A DNA stretch of 64,000 bases from Alentia gelatinosa (Eukaryota > Annelida > Polychaeta > Phyllodocida > Polynoidae): contig OX465581.1 of NCBI GenBank assembly GCA_950022655.1, positions 27,623,300-27,687,299 of the forward strand, in the 5' to 3' direction. The notes beneath the pieces are model-generated. The model was not told the DNA's origin. It saw only the letters and a list, made by a program, of their open reading frames with translations, and ran no database searches. Numbering within the stretch: the first letter of the stretch is position 1; the number at the start of each line of letters is the position of its first letter. The translations under genes and the position numbers were made by a program. Of this stretch, positions 47,701 through 57,500 are shown piece after piece.

Positions 47701-47976
47701 ACTACAGATAAGCATATCTATACAACTCACTGCTGCACCAACTACAACAGGAACATAGGTCTACACATCGTCTCCACGTCTGACCCAGGCTGAACGTCCC
47801 CTGCTTGACGTTGTGCGGAGACTCAGAGTGAGCGGACAGACTTTGTGAAGGACACAGTAGCGGCGTCTGCGACTCGTAGCCGTTTGTTTCGTGCATGCAA
47901 TTATCGTCTGTATTGGATTGGTCAGGCCCAGCACGAGGCTGGCAGTTGATACTGTTGTATGCATTATACTGGTTCT
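35660..47976 (-). CDS. CERK: Ceramide kinase orthologue, 11 exons recognised
   Basis: Exons in coding order are 47976-47731, 46002-45754, 45267-45139, 44718-44655, 43600-43455, 42671-42597, 40158-40006, 39189-39084, 38530-38230, 37021-36828 and 35749-35660. All have GT-AG borders and consistent phases except the last junction. Ceramide kinase phosphorylates ceramide to ceramide-1-phosphate at Golgi/plasma-membrane sites. The PH domain spans exons 1-2. The DAGK-type catalytic domain starts RPKHLLVFINPYGGKK and has CVGGDGMFSE, LRIGIIPGGSTDTVAW and LLGYGFYGD. The C-terminal lobe has AHLGDG-like SHLGDGCLDLIVIKECSRF. The CERK-specific CRAGCQVC (C-x3-C-x2-C) separates it from sphingosine kinases and CERKL. 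The protein is about 560-590 residues (human: 537). The start is uncertain: in-frame ATGs lie at 47896 and 47989, or an upstream exon may exist. Confidence 0.93.
35848..35976. repeat. Long foldback, family C/D, in the last CERK intron
   Basis: The arms CTATGGTTTTGTGGCTAGGC and complement (right arm 35920-35976), about 56 bp with mismatches. It contains GGTTGACGCGAAGTAAAATAC and a loop with ttagcgagtg. Its outer stem matches the element at 43181. Confidence 0.65.
36166..36678. repeat. Dispersed direct repeat pair in last CERK intron
   Basis: 36166-36222 and 36623-36678 share ATAAACAATGGGTAGTGG, ACTGTGG-CCT and AATGGG-ACTTC at roughly 83% identity. Minus-strand conceptual translation of both gives EVPI-NV...PLPIVY, hinting at a shared repetitive origin. 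Confidence 0.6.
36704..36713 (-). CDS. Candidate CERK 10-nt micro-exon
   Basis: Joining exon 10 directly to the last exon creates an immediate stop. A 3n+1 nt insert is needed, and protein alignment also suggests a few missing residues. The segment 36713-36704 has a good acceptor (cattactttgcag) and a GTACAA donor, and it would add three residues and restore frame. A 16 nt version ending at 36698 also fits. This is inference only. Confidence 0.2.
36828..37021 (-). CDS. CERK: CERK exon 10 (3' border uncertain)
   Basis: The acceptor is tttgttccag. It encodes YDLPFISTYRVREFRFRPLL and SVWNCDGELINESSVDVR, matching vertebrate FTFVEVYRVKKFQF...WNCDGE...IEVR. The obvious donor (GTCAG|gtctgt) leaves phase 2, but the last exon needs phase 0. 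Alternative donors at 36839 or 36824, or an intervening micro-exon, are possible. The frame stays open to 36617. Confidence 0.85.
37765..38165. repeat. TTGCGATATT repeat cluster in CERK intron 9 and over exon 9 border
   Basis: TGCGATAT occurs at about 37807, 37854, 37986, 38087 and 38155, mostly as CCTTGCGATATTG(T/C)ACC. An inverted AGCGACTTTTGC...GCAAAAAGTCGCT hairpin lies at about 37758-37793. A perfect 18 bp palindrome AAAGTCGCATGCGACTTT lies at 37942-37959. The cluster ends 65 bp from the CERK exon 9 donor. Confidence 0.7.
38230..38530 (-). CDS. CERK: CERK exon 9 (Cys motif and C-terminal lobe)
   Basis: The acceptor is cttgtccag, phase 2, and the donor is CAG|gtacgg, phase 0. It completes CRAGCQVC, the motif reported to be essential in CERK. 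It then encodes a variable linker, KVKGRFIAINSFVISCKCAL and SHLGDGCLDLIVIKECSRFD. Confidence 0.95.
39084..39189 (-). CDS. CERK: CERK exon 8
   Basis: The acceptor is catctacag and the donor is CCGG|gtatgt, phase 1/2. It encodes FKKVLGNTAYEGELSFLPSP and ends RCRAG, the first cysteine of the C-x3-C-x2-C motif. Confidence 0.92.
40006..40158 (-). CDS. CERK: CERK exon 7
   Basis: The acceptor is tctctcgcag and the donor is GCAG|gtaagt. It encodes DSIALDVSTVHHDNTFLRYN, then ISLLGYGFYGD and ELNRWMGPRRYNWAG. This is the LGYGFYGD block conserved in CERK. Confidence 0.95.
41800..42173 (-). mobile_element. LINE 3' fragment, same family as 1-1182
   Basis: Minus-strand 42130-41990 encodes a degenerate C-terminal zinc-knuckle segment (PPLCQTCNVPIPVQHILLTC). 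The 3' tail ends near 41800 with GACTGAAATAAGG ... GGGGATGTTAAAACAAACAG. It is contiguous, which shows what was interrupted in the copy at the left edge. It lies in CERK intron 6, in the same orientation as the gene. Confidence 0.75.
42597..42671 (-). CDS. CERK: CERK exon 6
   Basis: This is a 75 nt exon with acceptor gtttaacag and donor ATTG|gtatgt, phase 1/1. It encodes STDTVAWTVHG and DPVTSALHIII, equivalent to vertebrate STDCVCYSTVG...SALHIVV. Confidence 0.9.
43181..43286. repeat. Long foldback, family C/D, in CERK intron 5
   Basis: Inverted arms ATGGCTTTGTGGAGAGGCGG ... GTAAACCAC with the complement ending at 43286. The apex gcgctcgtgtattattacgcgtcaac is shared with 33933. A C22 tract lies 75 bp downstream. 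Confidence 0.65.
43360..43381. repeat. C22 homopolymer in CERK intron 5
   Basis: One of six long G/C homopolymers in the window. The others are G17 at 18482-18498, C17 at 22643-22659, G15 at 47560-47574, C15 at 49343-49357 and C18 at 55513-55530. This one lies 74 bp after the exon 5 donor on the coding strand, where it reads as G22. Confidence 0.8.
43455..43600 (-). CDS. CERK: CERK exon 5 (GGDG motif)
   Basis: The acceptor is tgttttgcag and the donor is GGGG|gtgagg. It encodes VVCVGGDGMFSELMHGML and PPKLRIGIIPG. GGDG is the ATP-binding/catalytic signature of lipid kinases. An open frame continues into the intron after the donor and should not be included. Confidence 0.95.
44655..44718 (-). 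CDS. CERK: CERK exon 4
   Basis: This is a 64 nt exon with acceptor ttttttcag and donor ATGG|gtgcgt, phase 1 in and phase 2 out. It encodes TQRANHARDTLLEYDLSKVD, matching vertebrate TEHANQAKETLYEINIDKYD. It is too short to be found as an ORF. Confidence 0.9.
45139..45267 (-). CDS. CERK: CERK exon 3 (start of catalytic domain)
   Basis: The acceptor is aattcacag and the donor is ATAG|gtaaat. It encodes EFKRPKHLLVFINPYGGKKR and APLFDLAGITTEVI. This is the first glycine-rich nucleotide-binding strand of the DAGK catalytic fold and is nearly identical to vertebrate CERK. Confidence 0.95.
45754..46002 (-). CDS. CERK: CERK exon 2 (PH domain)
   Basis: The acceptor is ttctcacag and the donor is CTG|gtatgc, phase 1 in and phase 1 out. 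It encodes TENQTVKLNEILAV, then VIYVIRRLGKHRWRHRAITF and the helix VIQQWVEKIGEIINKP. This is the CERK PH-domain pattern HCVKRARRHRWKWAQVTF followed by the C-terminal helix. Confidence 0.9.
47731..47976 (-). CDS. CERK: CERK exon 1 (N-terminus, start of PH domain)
   Basis: It can begin at the ctttcag acceptor (47977-47978) if an upstream exon exists, or translation can start at ATG 47989 (reading through) or internally at ATG 47896 (MHETNG). It encodes HNVKQGTFSL, aligning with the vertebrate VKQQRCAVSL. It ends in an unusual Cys cluster WRRCVDLCSCCSWCSK. The donor is GCA|gtgagt, phase 1, matching exon 2. Confidence 0.72.
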
Positions 47977-49015
47977 CTGAAAGTAACATGTGAAATAACA
48001 GGGACTGACGGGAGAACATAAAGTAATCTAATACTATTCAAATCATAGATTAATTCAATATTAAATACGACGTGAAATCATAACCATATGGTTTCCGTGC
48101 AGTATGCCTCCAGATCCAAATACATATGTATAACCCCCTGGGAGGTCCCAGGAGACGATAGGTTCCTCAAGGAATTCTCAAAGAAATTGTCAAAAATGTT
48201 AAAAAGAAATTGTCAGAAAAAAATCTTTCTATATCTATAAAAAAGAGTGGAGGAATGATAATTCTATTGTAGTTTAGGAATATAGGGTTATGATATGGAC
48301 AGTGTATTAGAGTACAATGTCCTTGGTTGAATATAATGATCAAAAATACGCGTGACTGGAGGCAACATGACAAGGTTTATTCAACAGACATCGTAATTTT
48401 CATTTTGAACAAGAGTAAACAAGAAATGACAAAAATCAGAGCTAAACCCCTGGAAAAAAATGTTAAATGTAGGATGGGAGGGAGGAAAGTTCAAATAATC
48501 TCTTGTCGACCGGAGCGGGAGGGAGCGAGAAACGGCAAGAGTCACGAGGTGGCGTGGTGCTCTGCTAGGCGTAGTGAAAGTAGAAAGCGATAGAGGGCGT
48601 CACTACTAGAGGCGAGTCCCGCGCCTAGTCAATTAACCCTCACAAGTTTGGCCACAATAACTAGTTTCATACTATAGCAACATATTCAAAGCGTATCAAA
48701 TATCTAATTGTCAGACCAAATGGAGTCCATTTGGAAGGTTTGGATTAAATAGGGGATCGGATTGAAAAGGATAGTGATTCTAAAATGAATGAGACAAATC
48801 CGATGAAAACCCGGATTATTGCATATATTACAGGTTAGTGTGGAATAACACTGAAATACATGGAATGAGATTCATATAAAAGGAAATGTATTTGTAAGGT
48901 AACACCAACGCACTTACTCAAGTGTATAAACATTACAACAGGTTAGCTGCATGAATGAAAAGCCCCACAGTGTATACCGAATCCAACACATTATAGACTC
49001 AACATTGCAAACTCG

Positions 49016-49062
49016 CATCCAATGCCCATTGAGTATTTATGAAAAATACTCAATGGAGGATG
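49016..49062. repeat. Perfect 13 bp hairpin with outer CATCC/GGATG
   Basis: CCATTGAGTATTT and AAATACTCAATGG are separated by a 5-nt loop (49026-49056), with CATCC (49016-49020) and GGATG (49058-49062) further out. It lies 50 bp from the foldback at 49113. Confidence 0.55.
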
Positions 49063-49112
49063 ATCTCACAAAGGTTAGCCCGTCAGACAATGTGAAGGGT
49101 GAGATAAATTCA

Positions 49113-49207
49113 GAAACCTATTCGCTACATAATTCACGCGGCTTCGCCTTGTGAATTGCTACATGATTAAAACTTGATGGGATACGAGCTTTGATTTTAT
49201 AGGTTTC
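49113..49207. repeat. Foldback with CGGCTTCGCC apex
   Basis: GAAACCTAT (49113) and ATAGGTTTC (49199-49207) are inverted outer ends. An inner partial hairpin AATTCACGCGGCTTCGCCTT...GTGAATT lies between. The apex again contains GGCTTCGCC. Confidence 0.5.
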
Positions 49208-52200
49208 CTCTATATCATGAAACGGATATGGACGATTTGCGACGGCAGTCTTTCCATACGATAGTTACGACAAGTATTGTCAAATGCTAGGGCTCGGATG
49301 CCTTACCCTACAAGCATATACTCTCGCCTACTAGGATTTTTACCCCCCCCCCCCCCCGGCTACTAAACAATCTTCCAAATTCCATTCGAGAAAGAAAATA
49401 AGGAGACATCCAGTCAACGGACGATGCTACTATGAAGTGGCAGTTTTAGAAAACGCCCCTTAGCACCATAACCATGGTGCACAGTATGCTCTGACATCTT
49501 CAACATTTGTGTAGAGCTACGCCCCTATAACTCATTCCACAATTGGGTAGTGTGCATGAGTTCTATCCTCTAAAGGAAAAAGCTGCCTTGTCACCTATGA
49601 CATAAAAATACAGGTGAATGATTTTTTACAATTAAATATTGGAACTGGGGATGGGAGTGTACTTTCAAGGTTTCGCCCGTAATTGGCTCTTCAGGCATCT
49701 TATTATTGCTGGTATTTCCATGCTATACTGTCTACGTTACTCAGAACAAATAGCTTGTTCCAGAAGAACAAGGATCTGGCCTGCCTCAACAGCATCATGA
49801 GCATGTGTCCCTCCACAGGCCAAACATCTCATGTAAATCTTTTTTTTTCAATATTTAGTAGGTCCTTGTAAACTAATACGAGCCGTTCAACATAATACTC
49901 TTTATATTCAAAAGGACAACTCAAATCTCAGTCATCTATTTTGATGGCCATCTTCTGCGCAATCTGATTGATAAGATATCAATTTTTTGAGGATCATATT
50001 GCAAGTAAAATCTTAAATAAGTTGTAAATGTGCCATCCCTTTTGTGACCTTAGAACAGAAAATTTTAGTAGCATCAAAGTTCTGTAAGAGTTACTTCACA
50101 AACACAAGAAATAATTAACCTTTAACGCTGGTCACAATTCAGTGCAAGAGTAGTATTAAATATTCAATCACAATATACCACGCTGCCCCTGCTTACCTAA
50201 TGTCATGGGCCACATCAGACCAAGAGTACAGAAGTTAAGCCATAGGTCAGGAACATCCGCTTAAAGAACAAACCGTAAAGGTTAATCTTAAATCTAATTG
50301 GCCAATCCAACGCATTACCTTATCACTAATCCTGAATGAGCATTGCTTTTCATGTTCATTACCCTACACATGATAGAAAGAGATTCGGCTTTACTTATGG
50401 CCTTCGAAAGTGTCTATGACTATATATATATTCGACCTTGTGACCTGTCGAACCATTCATATCGTTGATAAGTGGACTATGATTAAATATAATTAATTTC
50501 ATGTTTAATCTTAATGTTGCCCGATATTATATCTACAGTCATATAAGCTGATATCGGTAACAATAAGGAGTGCTTACAGGGAGCCACACATTCAACCAAT
50601 ACACAATGGTACCGTGTATGGGACAAGTATTGTTCGAGTGCCGCTTTCCGCCAACGCTGAGCTTATTCCTGGCGGACACAGTAGACTTATGGGGAGCTTC
50701 CTCGCCATAAACTATAACCACATGGGAGGCTGGGCAAACCGACTTACTCATAGAATCCTACCATGTGTTTGACGTAAAAATATTTTACAGGTATTGATCA
50801 ACAGACTGTGGCCACGGACAGATATGCACTGCCAAATGGAGTCAGGGGAATGGACCCATCATGCCATATAAGGGATATCCTCTCAATGCCACCACTGCCT
50901 ATGTAGGGGGAGCTGCAGTAATTACACTGGCCGTAACCAGAGATTCCTGTCTGTCTGAATACGAACTCAGACATGACAATGTGCATTCCTGAAAGCACAC
51001 TTTGATGAGCATTTTTTGTAGGGCGGAGTAATGAAGGCTAATAGCCTATTGTGAATGTCTAAAGATTACTACGTATCCGGCCGCAAGTCAGTTAGCGAGT
51101 CACACGTATTAATTATCGTGTTTGTCCACATAGCATTACCAGCTCTATTATAATCTATCAGCATCTCCACAGTATAATGGAATGTCCGTTCGCCCTATGA
51201 AAATATAAATAGTTTGAGGACAATATGCCATTGTCTGGGAAATTACATGCGTTAACGAGAAGAAATTATACCGTCGTCAAAATAATGTATGTTAATGGGA
51301 ATCTTATTCTTTGTATATATGGGAGGTAGATGCATATGCAATATAAAAACAAATTCTTGTCGCATACTCCAGTCTACATGAGGCTCAGGTGGAATGGGAT
51401 GGATGATTATCATGTGGTTCTCTGCTGCAGTTAATCAGATGCTGACCCATCCTCCAGACCCTCCCCTGGTAAATGTTCTGTATTAGAAACTCAAGTGTCA
51501 TGTTCTTCCATGTACAGATGTAGAAGTGTACGATAACTATCTAGGCCCCACCACAGGAATGTGAACTGAACCACAATTATGAAGCCAAGCAATTTCCACC
51601 ATGCCAGAGGTTCCGGATATCAACGTATTAACAGACGATTATGATGGCTGTGGCGAGATAGGTGACCTAAGTATAGGAGGGTCTGAGAGAGAGATGATCA
51701 CCTAGATGATGGCTCACCTAGATGATGGCGAGGTTGAATAGACCTGGGACAACGACTCTGATTATAGGCATCCATAATAACCCTGGTACTCATGCTCGGT
51801 TTCTCTAGCCTTCTAAGGAGGAAGCAGATGATAAATACATATCCACTTTCGTTAGGTATCAATCACTATAAGCACAGACAAAAATATCACAGACATCATT
51901 TCTGCTCTTGTTATAAAGGCGTTATGATATTTACAATGTCCTGGATAAAAGAAACAACAAGAAAAACAACAACGGTCAGGAATGACCCTTCAGCGCCTCG
52001 ATACCGGATACCAATGAGGCAAAGAGTTTGATATTCATAAATGCCCAGGACCGACACATCACAACGATATTATACTGAGTATAAATATGATTGCACTCTT
52101 CGTGTCACAATTATCAGCACCAAACACTCAGAAGGTCACTGTAAGTATTGATGTTGCCCTTGAACCACTGCATCACAGATGTCTACGTAAACACACATCA

Positions 52201-52420
52201 GGGAGAAGCAATGTGTGAGGTAATTGGTTTAAACAGATAACAAATTATATATCGTAGTGTAAACTACATTATCTATGTACAGAAGCCAAGTTTTAACTAA
52301 TGTGGTGGTCTTCTTAACTCTCAGGCAGTTTGGGGTATTTTTAGCGTTCTGAGGGTATGATAAGAAATTCATTCTGGCCTTTCCTGCCCCGAACTAGCAT
52401 CACCTGAACTTTCCTTCTCA

Positions 52421-52640
52421 ATGTCACGAACTGTTATTCCTTCGAGGCCAAGAGTTAAGCATTTAACTAAGTGCGTGCCTCTCCAAAGGAGGCCGAGGCA
52501 AGAGGCAATCCTAACAGCAACCCCTCTTAAACCACAGCTGTATAATGTCAGGGCTGCTGAGAAACTCCTAGGTGCCGATATTCCACTGCCTTACTTCCTC
52601 ACGTTCAGGAGTCTCATTAAATCTACTCACTTTCCAGTAA
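52421..52640 (+). pseudogene. Possible remnant of a pogo/DDE_1-type transposase C-terminus
   Basis: The frame reads LQRRPRQEAILTATPLKPQL then NVRAAEKLLG. The R-x-AILT-(S/A)-TP-x-K-x-x-L pattern is seen at the C-terminus of DDE_1 (Tigger/jerky-like) transposases. Only about 40 residues match and no catalytic part is present, so the call is tentative. Confidence 0.25.
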
Positions 52641-54204
52641 AATTTGTTTATTTTTGCAATATTATTTTCATTGTAGAGTGTTCTTTTGCAGACGTATTCT
52701 AAGAGTTTGTAACACATATTCGATCTTGCTTTATTTTTGAATTATTGTATTGGAGAAATCGACTATGTGTCTAGCTTAATCGACACAGTTTTGTTTTCTA
52801 ACTTTTCAAGAACAATACGTTTAAACTATATGCTATACAATCAATCCAAAAATAATGACGTCCAATTTACGTGATACAGAAAAGTTGAAAAAGTTCCCTC
52901 GAACTACAGGAAGATCTTACGCCCGATATCATCCACGGGTCCTTCGTAAATATATCCCAGGGTTCTAAGATCGATTGCCTGCCAATTGGGGGTACCCTTC
53001 CGCGAAGTTATCTTAATTACATGGAGAAAGGACTACAAAGTTCAACGACTTCTGGGACCGGTTTTTAAATAATCGTTAATAACGACCGTTTTGTAATTAT
53101 CATACATTTGGCGATGATTATTGAACCATTGGGGCCAGAAGTCGTTGTATTTATCTTGAAAACTCAAGGTATATTCAATAATTGTTATTAACGATTATCG
53201 GGTCTAATGGACCTGTCTCTGGTCTACAAAACTTATTGATATTTGTTTCTCCAATTTATACCCATCTTTATATTTTCTTGAGTTTGATAAATATACCCTT
53301 CAGGTTACCCTTCATATTATGCGCTAACCATGGTTACGGAGGCTGATTATGCAGTCGTCTGCTCTACTCCGCCAGCTTGTGTTTGCGAATTACGTCTAAC
53401 AGGAATAGTCCGCAGTTAGATTCCGTGCACAATCTTTGATACAAAGAAATGTTCCATAAAAACTATGGATTTCATTGTAAATATATACAAAAAAAAACAT
53501 ATGATGTGTCTCGACTGGCGCTGAGGGAACTGTCAGCAAACTATACATGGTACGGAGTATGGTCTGTCTGTTTGGCCTGGTCAGTTCTATAAGCCTCGTT
53601 AAACAGACACAGAAAAACTCACGGGAGGGCGCTGTGGGATACAGTGTGTTATTGTATACGGTGTCCAGGATGCCAAACCTGTCTGGCGTCAGGGCCAGCT
53701 CAAACAATCATGTGCCAAACAGAAAATACAGTCCACCCGCCACCTAATCTTGTTGCACGTATACACATACTCAACACCACGCTATTTAATGCCAACCGGA
53801 CTCAGGGAAGAATGTTTTGGCCCAACGTTCCCATCAATCTGAGTGGAATAACTACCGGGTTTTATGGCAGGGTGAGTGCTTATGTCTGCAATCTGACAGT
53901 CACCCGTTTATTCTCTGACAATGGTCCGTCAGAAAAAAGGTGACACCGAATATACCCATCTTGATTGTTATTTTACAAAAGACCAACTGGAACAGTCCTG
54001 GATATTGTCTGTAATCAATCATCGGAGAATCTATCACGATGCATTGCGTCTTAAACTTCCTGAAAGTGTCTGCAGATAACCATTCTTGTAGTTCTCTTCC
54101 ACTGACTATGTCGGGACAGTAGCAACCCCATAGCTATTCTCTATCCATACCGGTATACATATTTAACTGAACCTGGACTAATGTCAATGGTATATACTTC
54201 CAAG

Positions 54205-54512
54205 TTTGGTTTGGTCTGTTTGTTTAGTTAACGTCCCAGGGGACCCTGAGGGTATATATAGGGACTAACGCAGGGTTCAGCTTTTCTCACTGGTTTTACA
54301 CCACAAGGGTGGTGATCGAATCTATGAGATGAATTCAGGTAGAACTCTCACACCACATAGCCATGGTATGAGAACGATTGGCCTTGATATAGCAGTGAAT
54401 CTACCACTGCTGGGGATGAAGGAGAAAGGTGGCTGCAGTGATACTCAAACCCACAACCTCGGGATTACAATTCCAGTGCCTTAACCACTGACTTAACTCC
54501 CCACCCCGCAGA
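54205..54512 (-). mobile_element. tRNA-derived SINE
   Basis: The minus-strand head (54512 to about 54430) looks like a tRNA. It has an A-box-like GTCAGTGGTTAAGGC, an anticodon-loop-like ATTGTAA (Thr-TGT-like), and a B-box-like GGGTTTGAGTATC, followed by CACTGCAGCCACC. A roughly 200 bp tRNA-unrelated body follows. The tail CCCTGGGACGTTAACTAAAC AAACAG matches the LINE tail at positions 1-60. Pol III transcription is inferred. Confidence 0.75.
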
Positions 54513-57500
54513 CTTGCTCAGTCACTGTACATAGTGAGCTTTTCCCCGACCAGTGCTATTCTTGTTGACGATATCCTGTCTCCATGACCACTTATTATCC
54601 TGCTACAACACTCAGTTATATTGGTTGATTAAATGATGCCTCACTGGTCCGAGTATCACCACCCCAACTATAACTAAATATAAGATTCAGAATTGTCTCC
54701 CTCGTAAACTTAAGATTGAATAGCATTAAAATAAATCACCCTTAATTATCTTGCCGTATCGTTTGACTATTTCCATTTCTCTAAATCACCTCAATCTCCA
54801 TGTATTGGTCACTGAGATCAACATATTCATAAACCAATGAGTAATAACATGTTACGTCTACCTGCCCTAGTTAATATGGCTATATCTGTTGGGGTCAGGG
54901 AAAAGAGTAGGAACATTTTTCATATGGATTTTTTTCCTTAGAGAGACAGGGAAAACTTTGATAACATGTCGTTGTCGGCCATGGCATGGGGCTGAGGGTC
55001 TGTGGGGAAACCACTGTTTTATTGGCGTACAAAAGGCTAGATCAATATTATCTTTGTTTAACACATGTGACAATAGTATACGGAAACAGGGTTACTGTGG
55101 CCGATGCCGAAGGCAGCGGTTCATCTGATCGTCAATTTTACCAAGTATTTATCAAGTACAGCCACAGTCAAACTGTTTTCGTATTATTGTATACCTTAAA
55201 TTGGCCATTTTGTAACATCTCGTTTGATCGTCTTGGCGGGTTTTGCCTCCTTGCCCGGTGCGTACAGATCTTGCCGTTATACAGTGTCAAAGGCCTGTGA
55301 GTGTATGTAGGATATACTGCCACAGGTATATAATAATATATATACTGAATATGAAAAAGTCGATTCCCCCGGAAAAATGGGAGACTGACATCTCTGCGGA
55401 CTCAAGCTGGGTGGGCGGGGGTTGAGACACAACATACAGTGCTGATAACCACACTTTCGACATACTACTTACCCTATCCATCTCCCCGATAAACGCCCCG
55501 GGGCGTCTTGTGCCCCCCCCCCCCCCCCCCTCCCCCACCTGTATCGCTCTCTACAGACCGGAAATAAAGATTACACAGAGAGGAAGTGCCTCTGAAAAAC
55601 CGAGACTTGTCGGTGTCTGGTCCGAAACGACTCTGCCTGTGCTATCTGGACATCGTCTGGATCGCGGCGGTCATACTGATTGTGCTATATGCAACAAATA
55701 CTGTAGAATAGAATAATACCTTTCTATAGAGAACTATAGTGAAAACGCAAAACTCCATCTACCATAAAACTAGTCAGAAACCTCTGACCATTTCTCTGAC
55801 CCTACCGACTGAAAAAGACCAGTCATGCGCACCATGTCGTAGTGAGTTAAGTTCGCAGATATATGATGTACTGATGGACTATATTTTCCAATTTGATCTA
55901 CTCCTTCTACCCTTGCCAGGTTCCCATTTATTAAAGACAATTCTGGTCACCATTTGACTGCATTTGGCCTACAGCGATGTCTAGGGTGACCTAGTTCCTT
56001 CCATGTTATCTCGGGTCACTTAAGTGCCCCGGGCTCGTAGGAACTTCAATTCCCCTTCAGACCTAGGTAAGTACCTCGGGTAATTAACTATAAAACCGCA
56101 TGGGATCATAGAATGCTGTCACTACAGAACGATTATGTCCCGAAGACAGTTGTAGAAGTGTACTGTATTAGCACAATAAACGTAGGAAATGGAAATTTAA
56201 TATTTAATACACTTTCTCCCCATGATATTTTTCATGATATATAGAATCCGTCTAATGCTCTTGAACAAATGGGATCTACAAGCGCACCATCCCGGCATGT
56301 GATATTATTTATCTTCTTTGTTTTTCAGGATATTCGTGAAAAGTATTGTACTCCAATTTTCCAAGGGTTAGTATTGTTGCCATAGTTTGGGTGGTATAAA
56401 TATGTCCACTTTTCTCTCCCTGTAGCATTGAGCCTGACATCCTACTGCCCATATTTGGATCAGTTGGTGCATTATGGGGACACCATTAACAAACACAAAT
56501 TGCAACGCACTCTATGATTCTGGACCAACTCGTCTATAGTTAATGGGCAAGTTGCTGCTGACAAATAGACCAATAAACACGGACTGGGAAAGAAGATATT
56601 ATTAGACAGAAATGTCCGCTCATAGTGTGTTAATGGCACAGGGATAGAAAACCTAATGTAGGCCGGGTCAGGAAGACTGCAGCAAAAGGAGACGAACCGA
56701 TGAATGGTTTGATTAATGAATAAAATGGGAAGAAAAAAAGGTGAAATAAAAAAAGAGAGGTTCAAGATGATTTAATGCTGTATATATACAGTGACCGGCA
56801 TTTCAAATGAAGCCTGCACGAAATGGTTCTTCATACACCCTGTTGTCTTTTTTTCTACCTTTTTATTGCCTCTCAATAAAACGCTCCTCACACAAAACTC
56901 CACACTGCGCCCCAGGGCGGGCTGGTCCAGGGCGGGGATGATGGAGGAGGGGGCGGTGTGCGTTCCCAGGCATGGTGCCGTGGTGAGGAGAGGAGAGGGA
57001 TCGCGGTTCGATCATCTCGGAGGCCCTCACCATTTAACAGGTCGGGCGCTCTGTGTGCTGAGGGCTCGGGTTCCGTGGAAAAGGAAATGGGAATAATTTA
57101 CTGAAGATGCGTAAGAGGTCTTTAACACGGTACGAGTTAAAAACTCAATAGATGTACTTTGGAGAGCACACCAGGCCACAATGTAACCAAAGACTCTCTT
57201 TACCCAGCAGAGTTGGCAGCTAACCAAGTCATTTTTCCATCAAATGAAATATCCAGCTATCAATACCTGCAGTTTAACGTTCGATGGACCCAGTAATTGT
57301 CGGCTGCCTACCAATAGTAGCCCCCGGGAACAATCTACTCGTCGATAATACCAAGAGAACCTTCACAAAGGGGAGAATGCTCAATGGGGATATATTCATT
57401 TCAATATGAGCTATCTTTACACCTACATAAAAGAAATCGATATTAATTCCATCTCCGCTGCGGCTATTGAAGCATTTCTATGATCTTTATAACCACTGCG

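Noticed and set aside
53396..53943. Overlapping open frames on both strands near 53.5 kb
   Set aside because: No domain signature or exon borders; consistent with chance ORFs.
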